Part shown: one piece after another, positions 9,246-16,681 of the stretch
How the letters are laid out: every line of letters begins with the position of its first letter
Numbering within the stretch: the first letter of the stretch is position 1
Source of the DNA: JACTMZ01 sp044359955
GTDB taxonomy: Bacteria > Verrucomicrobiota > Verrucomicrobiia > Chthoniobacterales > JACTMZ01
NCBI GenBank assembly: GCA_044359955.1
Contig: JBIKLF010000001.1
Span: 248,001 to 312,000, forward strand
DNA: 64,000 nucleotides
Reading direction: 5' to 3'
Translations under genes and position numbers: made by a program
Notes under the pieces: generated by a model
What the model was told of the DNA's origin: nothing
What the model saw: only the letters and a program-made list of their open reading frames with translations
Databases searched by the model: none

Positions 9246-9289
9246 AGGTCCCATGGGTCTTAGAAGTCCTATAGGTCCTATGGGACCTA
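9245..9289. repeat. Right array of five 9-bp units (consensus TRGGWCCYA)
   Basis: Five 9-mers: TAGGTCCCA, TGGGTCTTA, GAAGTCCTA, TAGGTCCTA, TGGGACCTA. They match the unit size, copy number and consensus of the array at 8641-8685. The ATG of the four-helix-bundle gene (complement of 9243-9245) is in the first unit, and the TAG stop of ligA (complement of 9287-9289) is in the last. Confidence 0.85.
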
Positions 9290-11293
9290 TGGCGCCAGCC
9301 TCCCGTGCAAGGTGGCCTCGTCGACCGCGGGAATACCCAGCGACTGGGCCTTCTCGAGCTTGCTCCCGGCTTCTTCGCCGGCCAGCACGTAGCTGGTTTT
9401 TTTGCTTACGCTGCCGCTCACCGTGCCGCCGTGGCGGCGGATCAGTTCGGCGATTTCGTCGCGGGGGCGGCTCAACGTGCCGGTGAGGACCCACGTTTCG
9501 CCGGCCAGTTCCTGCGAGGCGGGGGCGGCCCGTTCGTCGCGTTCGCCGAAGTTGAGGCCGTGCTGCCGGAGTGATTCGATGAGTTGCCGGTTGTGCTCGA
9601 GGCGGAAGAAGGCGTGGACTTCCCTGGCCACCACCGCACCGACATCCTCGGTGCTTTCCAACTCTTCGACTGAGGCGGCGGCCAGACGTTCGAGGGTGTG
9701 GAATTTGCCGGCGAGCTTGCGCGCGACCGAGACGCCGACGTGCATGATGCCGAGGCCGAAAAGGAGGCGCCAGAGCGGCTGCCCTTTGCGGCCTTCGATT
9801 GCGGCGAGCAGGTTGGCCGTGCTTTTTTCGCCCATGCGTTCGAGGGCGGAAACATTTTCTGCTTTCAGTGCGTAAATGTCGGGCAGGGCCCGGACCAAAC
9901 CGGCCGTGACCAGCTGATCAACCATGGCTTCACCCAGACCTTCGATATCCATCGCGCCGCGCGCGGCGAAATGTTCGATCCGGCGGCGGACTTGGGCGGG
10001 ACAATCCGGATTGAGGCAGCGCACGGCGGTGAGTTCCGGATCGCGAAAGACTTTGCTTCCACAGGACGGACACGCCTCGGGCATGGAGAATATTTTCTCC
10101 TCGCCCGTGCGCGCCGCGGTATCGACCCCGACCACCGCAGGAATCACTTCGCCCGCTTTCTCGACCAAGACCCAGTCACCGATGCGGATGTCCTTGCGGG
10201 CGATTTCTTCCTCGTTGTGCAGGGTGGCCCGGGCCACGCGGCTGCCGGCGATCGGAACGGGCTCCAATTCGGCGACGGGCGTGAGGGTGCCGGTGCGGCC
10301 GACTTGCACGGTGATGTCTCTGAGTCGCGTCCGCGCGCGTTCGGCCTCGTATTTGTAGGCCATGGCCCAGCGCGGGGCTTTCGCGGTGGTGCCGGCCTGT
10401 TCGCGGCGGCGGAAGTCATCCAGCTTGATCACGGCACCGTCGGTTTCGAAGGCGAAGTCGTGGCGGATTTTTGCCAAGGCGGCGATGGCCCGGCGCACCC
10501 CGGTGGCGTCATCGGCTTCCCAGAATTTCGGAACGACGGGCAACCCGGCTTTTTGCAGCCAGGGTAAAAGTCCGGCTTGGGATGGCGGAGTCTCGCCGCC
10601 TTCGATGGCGCCGAGTCCGTAGAAGACGGCGCGGAGTCCGCGTCGGGCCACGATGGAGGAATCGAGCAGTTTGAGCGAGCCCGCGGCGGCGTTGCGCGGG
10701 TTGGCAAAAGAAGCTTCGCCGTCTTTCTCCCGCTCCGCGTTGAGTGCGGCGAATTGTTTTTTCGGCAGATAGACCTCGCCGCGGATTTCGAGCAGGGCGG
10801 GCACCTCGCCGGACAATTTGAGCGGGATCGAGCGGATGGTGCGGACGTTTTGGGTGACGTCGTCGCCGGTGGTTCCATCGCCGCGGGTGGCCGCCAGATC
10901 GAGGATGCCGTCGCGGTAGGTGAGCGAAAGCGCCACGCCGTCGACCTTTGGTTCGATCGTCCAACGCAGCTTGATTCCGGGGAGCAGTCGCGCCAGGCGG
11001 TCGAGGAAGTCGTCCGCCTCCTCCAGCGAGTAGGTATTGTCCAAGCTCTGCATCGGCACGCGGTGGCGCACTTGGGTGAAACCTTCAAGCGGGCGGCCGG
11101 CCACGCGGGTGGTCGGCGAATCCGGCGTGCGGAGTTCCGGGTGGGCGTTTTCGAGGTCCTGCAACTCGCGCAGGAGGGCATCGTATTCCCGGTCGGTGAT
11201 CTCGGGCTGCGCTTCTTCGTAGTAGAGCTTGTCGTGATAGGCGATCTGTCGCCGGAGATCACCGATGCGTGAGGAGACGTTCGAGGCGGGCAT
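9287..11293 (-). CDS. ligA: NAD-dependent DNA ligase
   Basis: A 668-residue LigA of normal domain order: N-terminal Ia domain, adenylation domain with KxDG (WTIEPKVDGVAL, Lys ~116), OB fold, C4 zinc finger (CPSCGSKVF...RCLNPDCPAQ), helix-hairpin-helix (GLGEAMVDQLV, LFGLGIMHVGVSVA) and C-terminal BRCT (ETWVLTGTLSRPRDE...KKTSYVLAG). It seals nicks in replication and repair using NAD. The ATG at 11293 overlaps the end of the VanZ-like gene by 35 bp. The stop codon is supplied by the 9-bp repeat array just downstream, so the last one or two residues may have been altered by that insertion without loss of function. Confidence 0.97.
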   Translation of the reverse strand: MPASNVSSRIGDLRRQIAYHDKLYYEEAQPEITDREYDALLRELQDLENAHPELRTPDSPTTRVAGRPLEGFTQVRHRVPMQSLDNTYSLEEADDFLDRLARLLPGIKLRWTIEPKVDGVALSLTYRDGILDLAATRGDGTTGDDVTQNVRTIRSIPLKLSGEVPALLEIRGEVYLPKKQFAALNAEREKDGEASFANPRNAAAGSLKLLDSSIVARRGLRAVFYGLGAIEGGETPPSQAGLLPWLQKAGLPVVPKFWEADDATGVRRAIAALAKIRHDFAFETDGAVIKLDDFRRREQAGTTAKAPRWAMAYKYEAERARTRLRDITVQVGRTGTLTPVAELEPVPIAGSRVARATLHNEEEIARKDIRIGDWVLVEKAGEVIPAVVGVDTAARTGEEKIFSMPEACPSCGSKVFRDPELTAVRCLNPDCPAQVRRRIEHFAARGAMDIEGLGEAMVDQLVTAGLVRALPDIYALKAENVSALERMGEKSTANLLAAIEGRKGQPLWRLLFGLGIMHVGVSVARKLAGKFHTLERLAAASVEELESTEDVGAVVAREVHAFFRLEHNRQLIESLRQHGLNFGERDERAAPASQELAGETWVLTGTLSRPRDEIAELIRRHGGTVSGSVSKKTSYVLAGEEAGSKLEKAQSLGIPAVDEATLHGRLAP

Positions 11294-11675
11294 GGGTAAG
11301 AAGGGTCAATAATGCGCCGGCGATGCCGCCGAGGAAATCCGCAATCCAGTCATAAAGGTCGCCCCCCGTTCGGCCGGGGGTAAAGGTCTGCCACATTTCG
11401 TCGAAGGCCCCGAACGCGGCAATCAGGGCCACGGCGATGAGTATGGCGCGGGCGACCGGGAGGTGCGGAAAAGAAACCCGCAGGGCGGCGGCGGCCAACC
11501 AACCACCGACGGCGAAGGCGACGAAATGGTTGAATTTGTCGGAGAGCAAGAAGGCCGCCTCAGGCAACGCCTCGCGGGCCAGGGACGATATCCCGAGAAT
11601 ACCGGCCGCCCAGCCAAGCAACGCGCACCATAGAAGGCTGGCAAGGATGCGTGATGTCATCCAGACAACGAACAT
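11259..11675 (-). CDS. VanZ-like family membrane protein
   Basis: 138 residues with about four transmembrane segments. Family hallmarks are DKFNHFVAFAVGGWLAA (the DKxxHfxaf motif) and FDEMWQTFTPGRTGGDLYDWIADFLGGIAGA (the E.xQ.f.pgR..d..D...n..G motif). VanZ-like proteins are small inner-membrane proteins of uncertain biochemical role; only VanZ itself is tied to teicoplanin resistance. Its 3' end overlaps the ligA start by 35 bp, so the two are probably co-transcribed. The ~300 bp upstream (11676-11973), towards the response regulator, shows nothing that could be assigned. Confidence 0.85.
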   Translation of the reverse strand: MFVVWMTSRILASLLWCALLGWAAGILGISSLAREALPEAAFLLSDKFNHFVAFAVGGWLAAAALRVSFPHLPVARAILIAVALIAAFGAFDEMWQTFTPGRTGGDLYDWIADFLGGIAGALLTLLTHARLERLLTHR

Positions 11676-11973
11676 GGACGGGCTGGAGCGGACAAGCAGG
11701 ATATTGCCTGTGGCGATTTTCGCGCAGGGGCGGGCGCTGTCGGCGCGTCGGACAGAAGGGGAGTGGGGCGGTGTTCCAAGTTGGCACGCTGATTGCTCTA
11801 TCTAAATGCATCCGTTTCGGCGGATAAAAACACAGGGCCACGGCCCCGCAGCCTGGTTGGTTCCGTGTCAATCGCGTCCGGGGGGAATTCGGTTGTGGGA
11901 CTGGTCAGGCTGCCGTGTTTTCGCCGAGCCGGAAATCGTCCGGGTTGTTCCGCATCATGCTGCGGGGTCAGTT

Positions 11974-12675
11974 CTACTCCTCCGCTTGGAAGAGATAACC
12001 CTCGCCGTGAACGGTTTGGAGACGATCTTGGTGAGGGCGGAGCTTGGCCCGCAAGCGGCGCACGTGCGTGTCCACCGTGCGGCTGTTGCTCATGTTGCGG
12101 TAGCCCCAGACGTCGCAAAGCAGGATTTCGCGGGTCAGCACTTGGCCGCGTTTTTCCATCAGCGTGACGAGGAGCTTGAACTCGAGGGCGGTCAGATCGA
12201 GTTTGCGCCCCCCCAGCCGCACTTCAAAAGTTGCGCGGTTGAGTTCGAAGGGACCGACCTGCAGTTGCTCGCCCGAGCCCGGAGCTTGGGATTTTTGGAT
12301 GAGCAGGCGGAGCCGCAGGATGAGTTCGCGCGGACTGAAGGGTTTGGTCAGGTAATCGTCGGCCCCCAACTCAAGCCCGGCCACGCGGTCCTCGGGCCGG
12401 GCTTTGGCCGTGAGCATGATAATGGGGATTTGGGCTGTGGCTTCGCGGGCCCGCAACTGACGGCAAACATCTTCCCCCCGCATTTCCGGGATCATGAGGT
12501 CGAGCACGATGGCCGAGGGAAATTTTTCGCGCGCCAATTTCAGGCCCGTCATACCATCGTGGGCCTCGACCACCGCGAAGCCTTCTTTGCGCAAATGCAA
12601 ACGGATCAAGTCGAGGACGTCGGGCTCGTCCTCGATGACCAGAACAACTTCTTTAGGGGGCGATTTGGCGGGCAT
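11974..12675 (-). CDS. OmpR/PhoB-family response regulator
   Basis: 233 residues from ATG 12675 (MPAKSPPKEVVLVIEDEPDV). The receiver domain (residues ~9-125) has the acidic pair IEDE, phospho-acceptor Asp59 (IVLDLMIPEMRG), Thr89 (MLTA) and Lys111 (YLTKPF). The C-terminal winged helix (~140-230) ends with WGYRNMSNSRTVDTHVRRLRAKL and VHGEGYLF, typical of PhoB-type regulators. The MLTAKARPEDRVAGLELGADDYLTKPFSPRELILR stretch as a whole closely resembles PhoB. No histidine kinase lies in the window. A perfect TGTGAC-N6-GTCACA element lies 75 bp upstream of the start codon, suggesting autoregulation. It lies downstream of the ars operon on the same strand, separated by 172 bp. Confidence 0.9.
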   Translation of the reverse strand: MPAKSPPKEVVLVIEDEPDVLDLIRLHLRKEGFAVVEAHDGMTGLKLAREKFPSAIVLDLMIPEMRGEDVCRQLRAREATAQIPIIMLTAKARPEDRVAGLELGADDYLTKPFSPRELILRLRLLIQKSQAPGSGEQLQVGPFELNRATFEVRLGGRKLDLTALEFKLLVTLMEKRGQVLTREILLCDVWGYRNMSNSRTVDTHVRRLRAKLRPHQDRLQTVHGEGYLFQAEE

Positions 12676-12750
12676 GCGTCGTTGGGCGCTCGGTAGCTTC
12701 CTCGCGAGGTTAGGGCTATCAGCGGGTCGAGCGCTGGGCCAATGATTATC

Positions 12751-12768
12751 TGTGACGAAATCGTCACA
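12751..12768 (-). promoter_or_regulatory. Conserved 18-bp operator-like element, site 1 (response regulator)
   Basis: In gene sense TGTGACGATTTCGTCACA. Its 8-bp arms are perfect inverted repeats. It ends 75 bp upstream of the response-regulator ATG and shares the TGTGAC-N6-KTCACA pattern with six other sites in the window. Confidence 0.6.
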
Positions 12769-12793
12769 CGCCAAGCGCTTTATCCCCTGTCCC

Positions 12794-12839
12794 GGTGGCC
12801 TCTGCCACCAGAACTGGCTGGGGCAGGGCGACCCGCCCC
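12794..12839 (-). terminator. Tandem GC hairpins at the end of the ars operon
   Basis: A 6-bp stem GGTGGC-CTCT-GCCACC (12794-12809) and an imperfect GGGGCAGGG/CCCGCCCC hairpin (~12820-12839) follow the DUF6428 stop on the minus strand. There is no clear U-tract, so rho-independent action is only possible. Confidence 0.35.
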
Positions 12840-12847
12840 GCCGCGGT

Positions 12848-13306
12848 TTAGCAGCATCCTGATCCCGGCGGGCAGCAACTTTCCGCTGCACCCGGCGCGG
12901 GCAGGCAAACTTCCTTGGCCAGGCAGTCCGTGTGTTTGGTGCCGAGGTGCAGGACGACCGCATCACCGGCACTGACCGAGACCACGGGGAACTGCGAGAT
13001 GAGGCCGTCCTCGTATTCAACTTCCACCGGAAGAGCCGCCAACCCGAGCGGCTCGAGGGCGCGGCCGATGATGGTCACGAGTTTGCCCGCGGCGAGACGG
13101 TGATCCGTGTCGTCCGCCACCCAAGCCTGCAAGCAGCAAAACGAAGTGCGACGCAAGACGCCCCCGCAGTCGAGAAACTCGCGGTCGATGCGGCCGACCT
13201 CGGTGATGTGCGCATGGGCGGGGATGCGTCCGCCGTCGGGCAGGACAAAGGACACGGGTTTGTCGCCGAAGGCGGCGAGCAGGGCGGTGAGTTCGGTGGT
13301 GGTCAT
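12848..13306 (-). CDS. DUF6428 family protein of the arsenic operon
   Basis: 152 residues resembling the small DUF6428 proteins that recur in bacterial ars operons (ITEVGRIDREFLDCGG, TSFCCLQAWVADD and a C-terminal beta-rich half). The biochemical role is not established. It is the last gene of the operon and overlaps arsC by 4 bp (ATGA). The C-terminus is unusually Cys-rich (CLAKEVCLPAPG then ESCCPPGSGCC), which could bind As(III) or another soft metal; that is inference. Another possibility is that the tail is just a lineage-specific extension. Confidence 0.75.
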   Translation of the reverse strand: MTTTELTALLAAFGDKPVSFVLPDGGRIPAHAHITEVGRIDREFLDCGGVLRRTSFCCLQAWVADDTDHRLAAGKLVTIIGRALEPLGLAALPVEVEYEDGLISQFPVVSVSAGDAVVLHLGTKHTDCLAKEVCLPAPGAAESCCPPGSGCC

Positions 13307-13752
13307 GAAAGCGTGGGCGGGGTTTGCGGCGCGGTCAGGAGCCAGGCCCGCAGTCGTTCCCCGATTTCGTCCCGCACCCGCCGGAAGACGGCGAGCTGGT
13401 CCGCGGCGGATCCGGTCGCGGCCGAGGGGTCGTCAAAGGGCCAGTGCAGCACCTCGCCGAGGGTCGGGTAAATGCGCGGACATTCGTTGCTGGCTTGTGC
13501 GCAGACAATGATGGCATGACGCACGGGGACATGACCGAGGATGCCCTCGAGGCCCTTCGAGGTATGTCCGGAAATGTCGATGCCGCACTCCCGCATGGCC
13601 TCGACCGCGAGCGGATGCAGCCGGCCCGGTTCGGTGCCCGCGCTGAGGACCTCGAAGGTGTCGCCGGCCAGATGGCGCAGCCAGCCCTCCGCCATCTGGC
13701 TACGGGCGGAGTTGTGGGTGCAGAGGAAAAGAACGCAGGGTTTACGGATCAT
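13303..13752 (-). CDS. arsC: Thioredoxin-coupled arsenate reductase (LMW-PTP fold), copy 1
   Basis: 149 residues. The phosphatase-like P-loop CTHNSARS (CX5R) near residue 11 holds the nucleophilic Cys. A second pair, CAQASNEC, matches the CX6C redox pair of thioredoxin-coupled ArsC, and HWPFDDPSAATG supplies the Asp-Pro loop. It reduces As(V) to As(III) in the cytoplasm for export by Acr3. It overlaps the neighbours on both sides by 4 bp. It differs considerably from the second arsC upstream, so the two are paralogs or separately acquired genes, not a recent duplication. Confidence 0.9.
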   Translation of the reverse strand: MIRKPCVLFLCTHNSARSQMAEGWLRHLAGDTFEVLSAGTEPGRLHPLAVEAMRECGIDISGHTSKGLEGILGHVPVRHAIIVCAQASNECPRIYPTLGEVLHWPFDDPSAATGSAADQLAVFRRVRDEIGERLRAWLLTAPQTPPTLS

Positions 13753-14204
13753 GGGGTTGCTTGGGGGTTGGCTTCGTCGCGGCGTCCGGCCGCGTAGGCT
13801 GTGAAAACTTGGCGGATTTCATCGCGCACGCGACGGAATTGCCCGGCGATTTCCTCCGCGCTTCCGGTGGCCTTGGCCGGATCGTCGAACGGCCAGTGAT
13901 GCCGGTTCACTTGGCCGGGAAAAACCGGACAGGCTTGGTCGGCATTGCCGCAGACCGTGATGACCGTTTCCACCTTGCGGTCGAGGAAATCGTTCATGTG
14001 CTTCGAAGTGTGGCCGGCAAGATCGATGCCGATTTCGGCCAGGGCGGCGATGGCTTGCGGATGGACATAGCCGGCCGGGTCGGATCCCGCGCTGCAAACC
14101 TCGAGGAGGTCGCCGGCCGCCGCGCGGAGGATTCCCTCGGCCATATGGCTGCGGCACGAATTGCCGGTGCAAAGGATGAGGACCCGGGGTTTATCGGGCC
14201 TCAT
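13749..14204 (-). CDS. arsC: Thioredoxin-coupled arsenate reductase (LMW-PTP fold), copy 2
   Basis: 151 residues with P-loop CTGNSCRS near residue 12 and redox pair CGNADQAC, so all three catalytic cysteines of the thioredoxin-linked class are present. The CTGNSCRSHMAEG form is that of the classical Gram-positive-type ArsC. The DP loop is HHWPFDDPAKATGS. Its ATG overlaps the acr3 stop by 4 bp and its stop overlaps arsC copy 1. Two ArsCs in one transcript may differ in reductant preference or substrate affinity; nothing in the sequence decides this. Confidence 0.92.
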   Translation of the reverse strand: MRPDKPRVLILCTGNSCRSHMAEGILRAAAGDLLEVCSAGSDPAGYVHPQAIAALAEIGIDLAGHTSKHMNDFLDRKVETVITVCGNADQACPVFPGQVNRHHWPFDDPAKATGSAEEIAGQFRRVRDEIRQVFTAYAAGRRDEANPQATP

Positions 14205-15391
14205 CTTGTCCTTTCCATGGTCTGGCGCACCACGCGGCAGGCCTCGCTTTGCAGGAAGGCGCGGTCCGGGCCGGACAACGCCCCCTCGCCGAGGCGGTCG
14301 GCCTCCTCGATGATTTCGCGGGGGAAATATTTGCGCCGGAACCAGAGCGCGACATGGACGAGCCCGATGAGCACGGGAACCTCGATGAGCGGTCCGACCA
14401 CGGTGGCGAAGGCCACCCCGGAGGCGATGCCGAAGACCCCGATGGCCACCGCGATGGCCAGTTCGAAATTGTTGCCCGCCGCGGTGAAGGCGAGGGTCGT
14501 GCTGCGCGAGTAATCCGCCCCGATAGACCGCCCGAGGAAAAAGCTGAGGCCGAACATGAGGATAAAATAAATGGTCAGCGGCACCGCGATGCGGAGCACA
14601 TCCAGCGGAAGCTTCACGATGGTGCCACCCTTGAAGGTGAACATCACGACGATGGTGAAAAGCAGGGCGACGAGGGTGATGGGCGAGATCACGGGGACGA
14701 ATTTGCGGTCATACCACTCGATGCCCTTGAGCGGGATGAGGATAACGCGGCTGAGCACGCCCGCGGCGAACGGGATCCCGAGGTAGATCATCACGCTGGC
14801 GAAGATTTCCCCGATGGTGACATCGGCCAGCGACTTGCCGCCCAGCCCCTGGACCCCGGAAAGGTCGATCCCGAGCAATCCGGGCAACCATGTGATGAAA
14901 ATCCACGCGTAGAGGCCGAAGGTGACAATTTGAAAGACGCTGTTGAGCGCGACGAGTCCGGCGCAGTATTCGCTGCTGCCTTTGGCCAGCTGGTTCCAGA
15001 CCAAGACCATAGCAATGCAGCGGGCAATGCCGACGAGGATGAGCCCGACCATGTAGTCCGGATGATCCCGGAGAAAAAGGACGGCCAGGACGAACATGAG
15101 CACCGGACCAATGAGCCAATTCTGGAGCAGGGAGAGCCCGAGTACTTTGGGATTCGAGAAAACTTTGGGCATTTCCTCGTAGCGCACCTTGGCCAGCGGC
15201 GGATACATCATGAGGATGAGCCCTGCCGCGATGAGCAGATTGGTCGTGCCGACCGTGACCGGGGCGAAGAATGTCTCGGGATCGGCGATGAGAAAATTGC
15301 CCGCCAGCACGCCGAGACCCATCGCGACGAAAATCCAGAGCGTGAGGTAACGGTCCAAGAAGGACATCCGTCCGGCGATCGAGTCGGTCAT
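14201..15391 (-). CDS. acr3: ACR3-family arsenite efflux permease
   Basis: A 396-residue inner-membrane protein with about ten hydrophobic segments. GIARCIAMVLVWNQLA carries the Cys (residue ~125) essential in Acr3 transporters, and MMYPPLAKVRYEE and FTAAGNNFELAIAVAIGVFG are conserved family blocks (the latter includes the invariant Asn/Glu region). It extrudes As(III) using the proton motive force. It overlaps arsR by 4 bp upstream and arsC by 4 bp downstream. Confidence 0.95.
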   Translation of the reverse strand: MTDSIAGRMSFLDRYLTLWIFVAMGLGVLAGNFLIADPETFFAPVTVGTTNLLIAAGLILMMYPPLAKVRYEEMPKVFSNPKVLGLSLLQNWLIGPVLMFVLAVLFLRDHPDYMVGLILVGIARCIAMVLVWNQLAKGSSEYCAGLVALNSVFQIVTFGLYAWIFITWLPGLLGIDLSGVQGLGGKSLADVTIGEIFASVMIYLGIPFAAGVLSRVILIPLKGIEWYDRKFVPVISPITLVALLFTIVVMFTFKGGTIVKLPLDVLRIAVPLTIYFILMFGLSFFLGRSIGADYSRSTTLAFTAAGNNFELAIAVAIGVFGIASGVAFATVVGPLIEVPVLIGLVHVALWFRRKYFPREIIEEADRLGEGALSGPDRAFLQSEACRVVRQTMERTR

Positions 15392-15804
15392 ACGGCGGCA
15401 GTGGCGCGGCGGCCGCCGGCCGGGCGGACGGGGGCCGCGCAGGAGGCGTTGGCCGGTCCGTTTTTTTTCCCGAGCCCGGCCTGCTTCCGCAAGTCCCGCC
15501 GGAAGACGGCTTCTTCACCCGCGCAATCCTGCAGGCAGGCGAGGTTGGCTTCGAGCAAGGGCGGTCGTTTCTCGGTCAAACGGTAAAGCACCCATTTGCC
15601 GCGCCGCTCGGTTTGCACCATGCCATGGCGGCGCAGGTAGGCCAGATGGCGGGAAACTTTGGCCTGCGGCTCGCCGATGACCGATTGCAAGTGGCAGACG
15701 CAGAGCGGCCCCTGCAGCAACAAATGCACGAGGCGCAACCGCGTGCGGTGGCAGAGGCACTCGTGGATGCGGACCAAGTTCACGCCGGGAACATATGCGT
15801 GCAA
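15388..15804 (-). CDS. arsR: ArsR/SmtB-family arsenite-responsive repressor
   Basis: 138 residues with a winged helix-turn-helix (GEPQAKVSRHLAYLRRHGMVQTERRGKWVLYRL). The As(III)-binding motif LCVCHL gives Cys35 and Cys37, with Cys16/Cys18 (ECLCHRTR) as possible further ligands. It should repress the operon until arsenite binds. The C-terminal ~45 residues are Ala/Lys-rich and hold two Cys (LACLQDCAGEE), like other long ArsRs. It heads the chain arsR-acr3-arsC-arsC-DUF6428. Only 31 bp separate it from the small lipoprotein gene upstream on the same strand, so the operator lies there or inside that gene. Confidence 0.92.
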   Translation of the reverse strand: MHAYVPGVNLVRIHECLCHRTRLRLVHLLLQGPLCVCHLQSVIGEPQAKVSRHLAYLRRHGMVQTERRGKWVLYRLTEKRPPLLEANLACLQDCAGEEAVFRRDLRKQAGLGKKNGPANASCAAPVRPAGGRRATAAV

Positions 15805-15835
15805 ACGAATACGTGTCCAGCGCGAATAGTCCGGT

Positions 15836-16021
15836 TCAGTCGTCCAGATCGGTATTCTGCATGCCCATGCGGCTACCCGTCAGACTGAACTGCGAGTAGC
15901 GCGATCCGCTGTCCGTGGGATTCTCTTCGAAACCGGGACCCCCGGTGGGCGATTGCGCGGTTTGGCAAGCCGGGAGTAAAATGACGAGGAGCGGAGCGAG
16001 AAGGAAGATGGATTTTTTCAC
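15836..16021 (-). CDS. Small predicted lipoprotein
   Basis: 61 residues from a GTG at 16021 (VKKSIFLLAPLLVILLPAC), giving a compact signal peptide and lipobox LLPAC, then TAQSPTGGPGFEENPTDSG and an acidic end. A longer frame from 16111 adds Cys/Arg-rich sequence before the signal and is rejected. The function is unknown. It is on the same strand as and 31 bp upstream of arsR; whether it belongs to the arsenic unit is unclear. Confidence 0.6.
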   Translation of the reverse strand: MKKSIFLLAPLLVILLPACQTAQSPTGGPGFEENPTDSGSRYSQFSLTGSRMGMQNTDLDD

Positions 16022-16610
16022 GCCCGCAAATAACCACACCAGCGCATTCCGATCACGATTTTTCCGCGCGCGTTGCGCGAAAACCCCGCAAGGGCAGGGC
16101 GCGGCGGCCATGGACGGGCTGTGGCAGAAGGAAATGTGTTTCGACGTTCGTTCAGAGGGTAGGGACGAGCGGCCCGCTTGCCCGCTCCCCTACCAACGGA
16201 CGCGCGAGCCGCGCGTCCCTACCTCAGCCGTAAAAATTCCAAACGGGCGCGGATTCGAGCAGGGCATCGACGGCAAGGATCCGCACACGGCGGACAGGCT
16301 GCCGCCGCGACCATGTCGTTTCGAGGTGTAGCGGCGGTGTCCCCACCGCCGGATCCTGTCCTTCGGCCCCGGGGTAGGGTCGGACCTCCGGGCCGACCGC
16401 GAGCCTTCTCTGGGCTTCGACCCGGCCGGTCCAACCGGAACGCAGTGAAGATGGCCCCTAGTCCCTGAACCCGCGCATTGGCGGGTGTGTGCTGGGAGTG
16501 ACTGGGGCTACCACACTGCCAGGGGCAAAGGCACCGACGCGCCGCTACATCTCGACAAAAACTTGTAGCGGCGGTCTATGACCGTCGCTGCCTGAAAACA
16601 CTTCAAGTTA
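16022..16610. repeat. Gene-free region with inverted intergenic repeats
   Basis: About 590 bp without a supported gene. It holds a TAGGGACGAGCGGCC...GCCGCGCGTCCCTA hairpin-like pair (16158-16221) and several copies of a TGTAGCGGCGGT motif or its complement (16327, near 16538 inverted, 16564). A long forward frame here is out of line with the coding genes and looks like read-through of these repeats. Confidence 0.45.
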
Positions 16611-16681
16611 GTGCGGAGGTTAAATATTCTGGTTCTTCGTCTCTGGCTTTCTTTTCTGTTTTCTGTGTCTAGAGTCTGGTT

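Noticed and set aside
8634..9500. Collagen-like proteins translated from MGPIGPMGPIGP stretches on both strands
   Set aside because: The pattern comes from reading the 9-bp repeat arrays, which have a length of three codons; it lies at the ends of frames overlapping xth, ligA and the four-helix-bundle gene.
11806..12696. A 296-residue plus-strand frame over the response regulator
   Set aside because: It is antisense to a well-supported receiver/winged-helix gene and resembles nothing known.
16178..16468. Small Arg/Pro-rich frames in the 16.0-16.6-kb gap
   Set aside because: They run through inverted repeats, lack starts with plausible context and show no recognisable motif.
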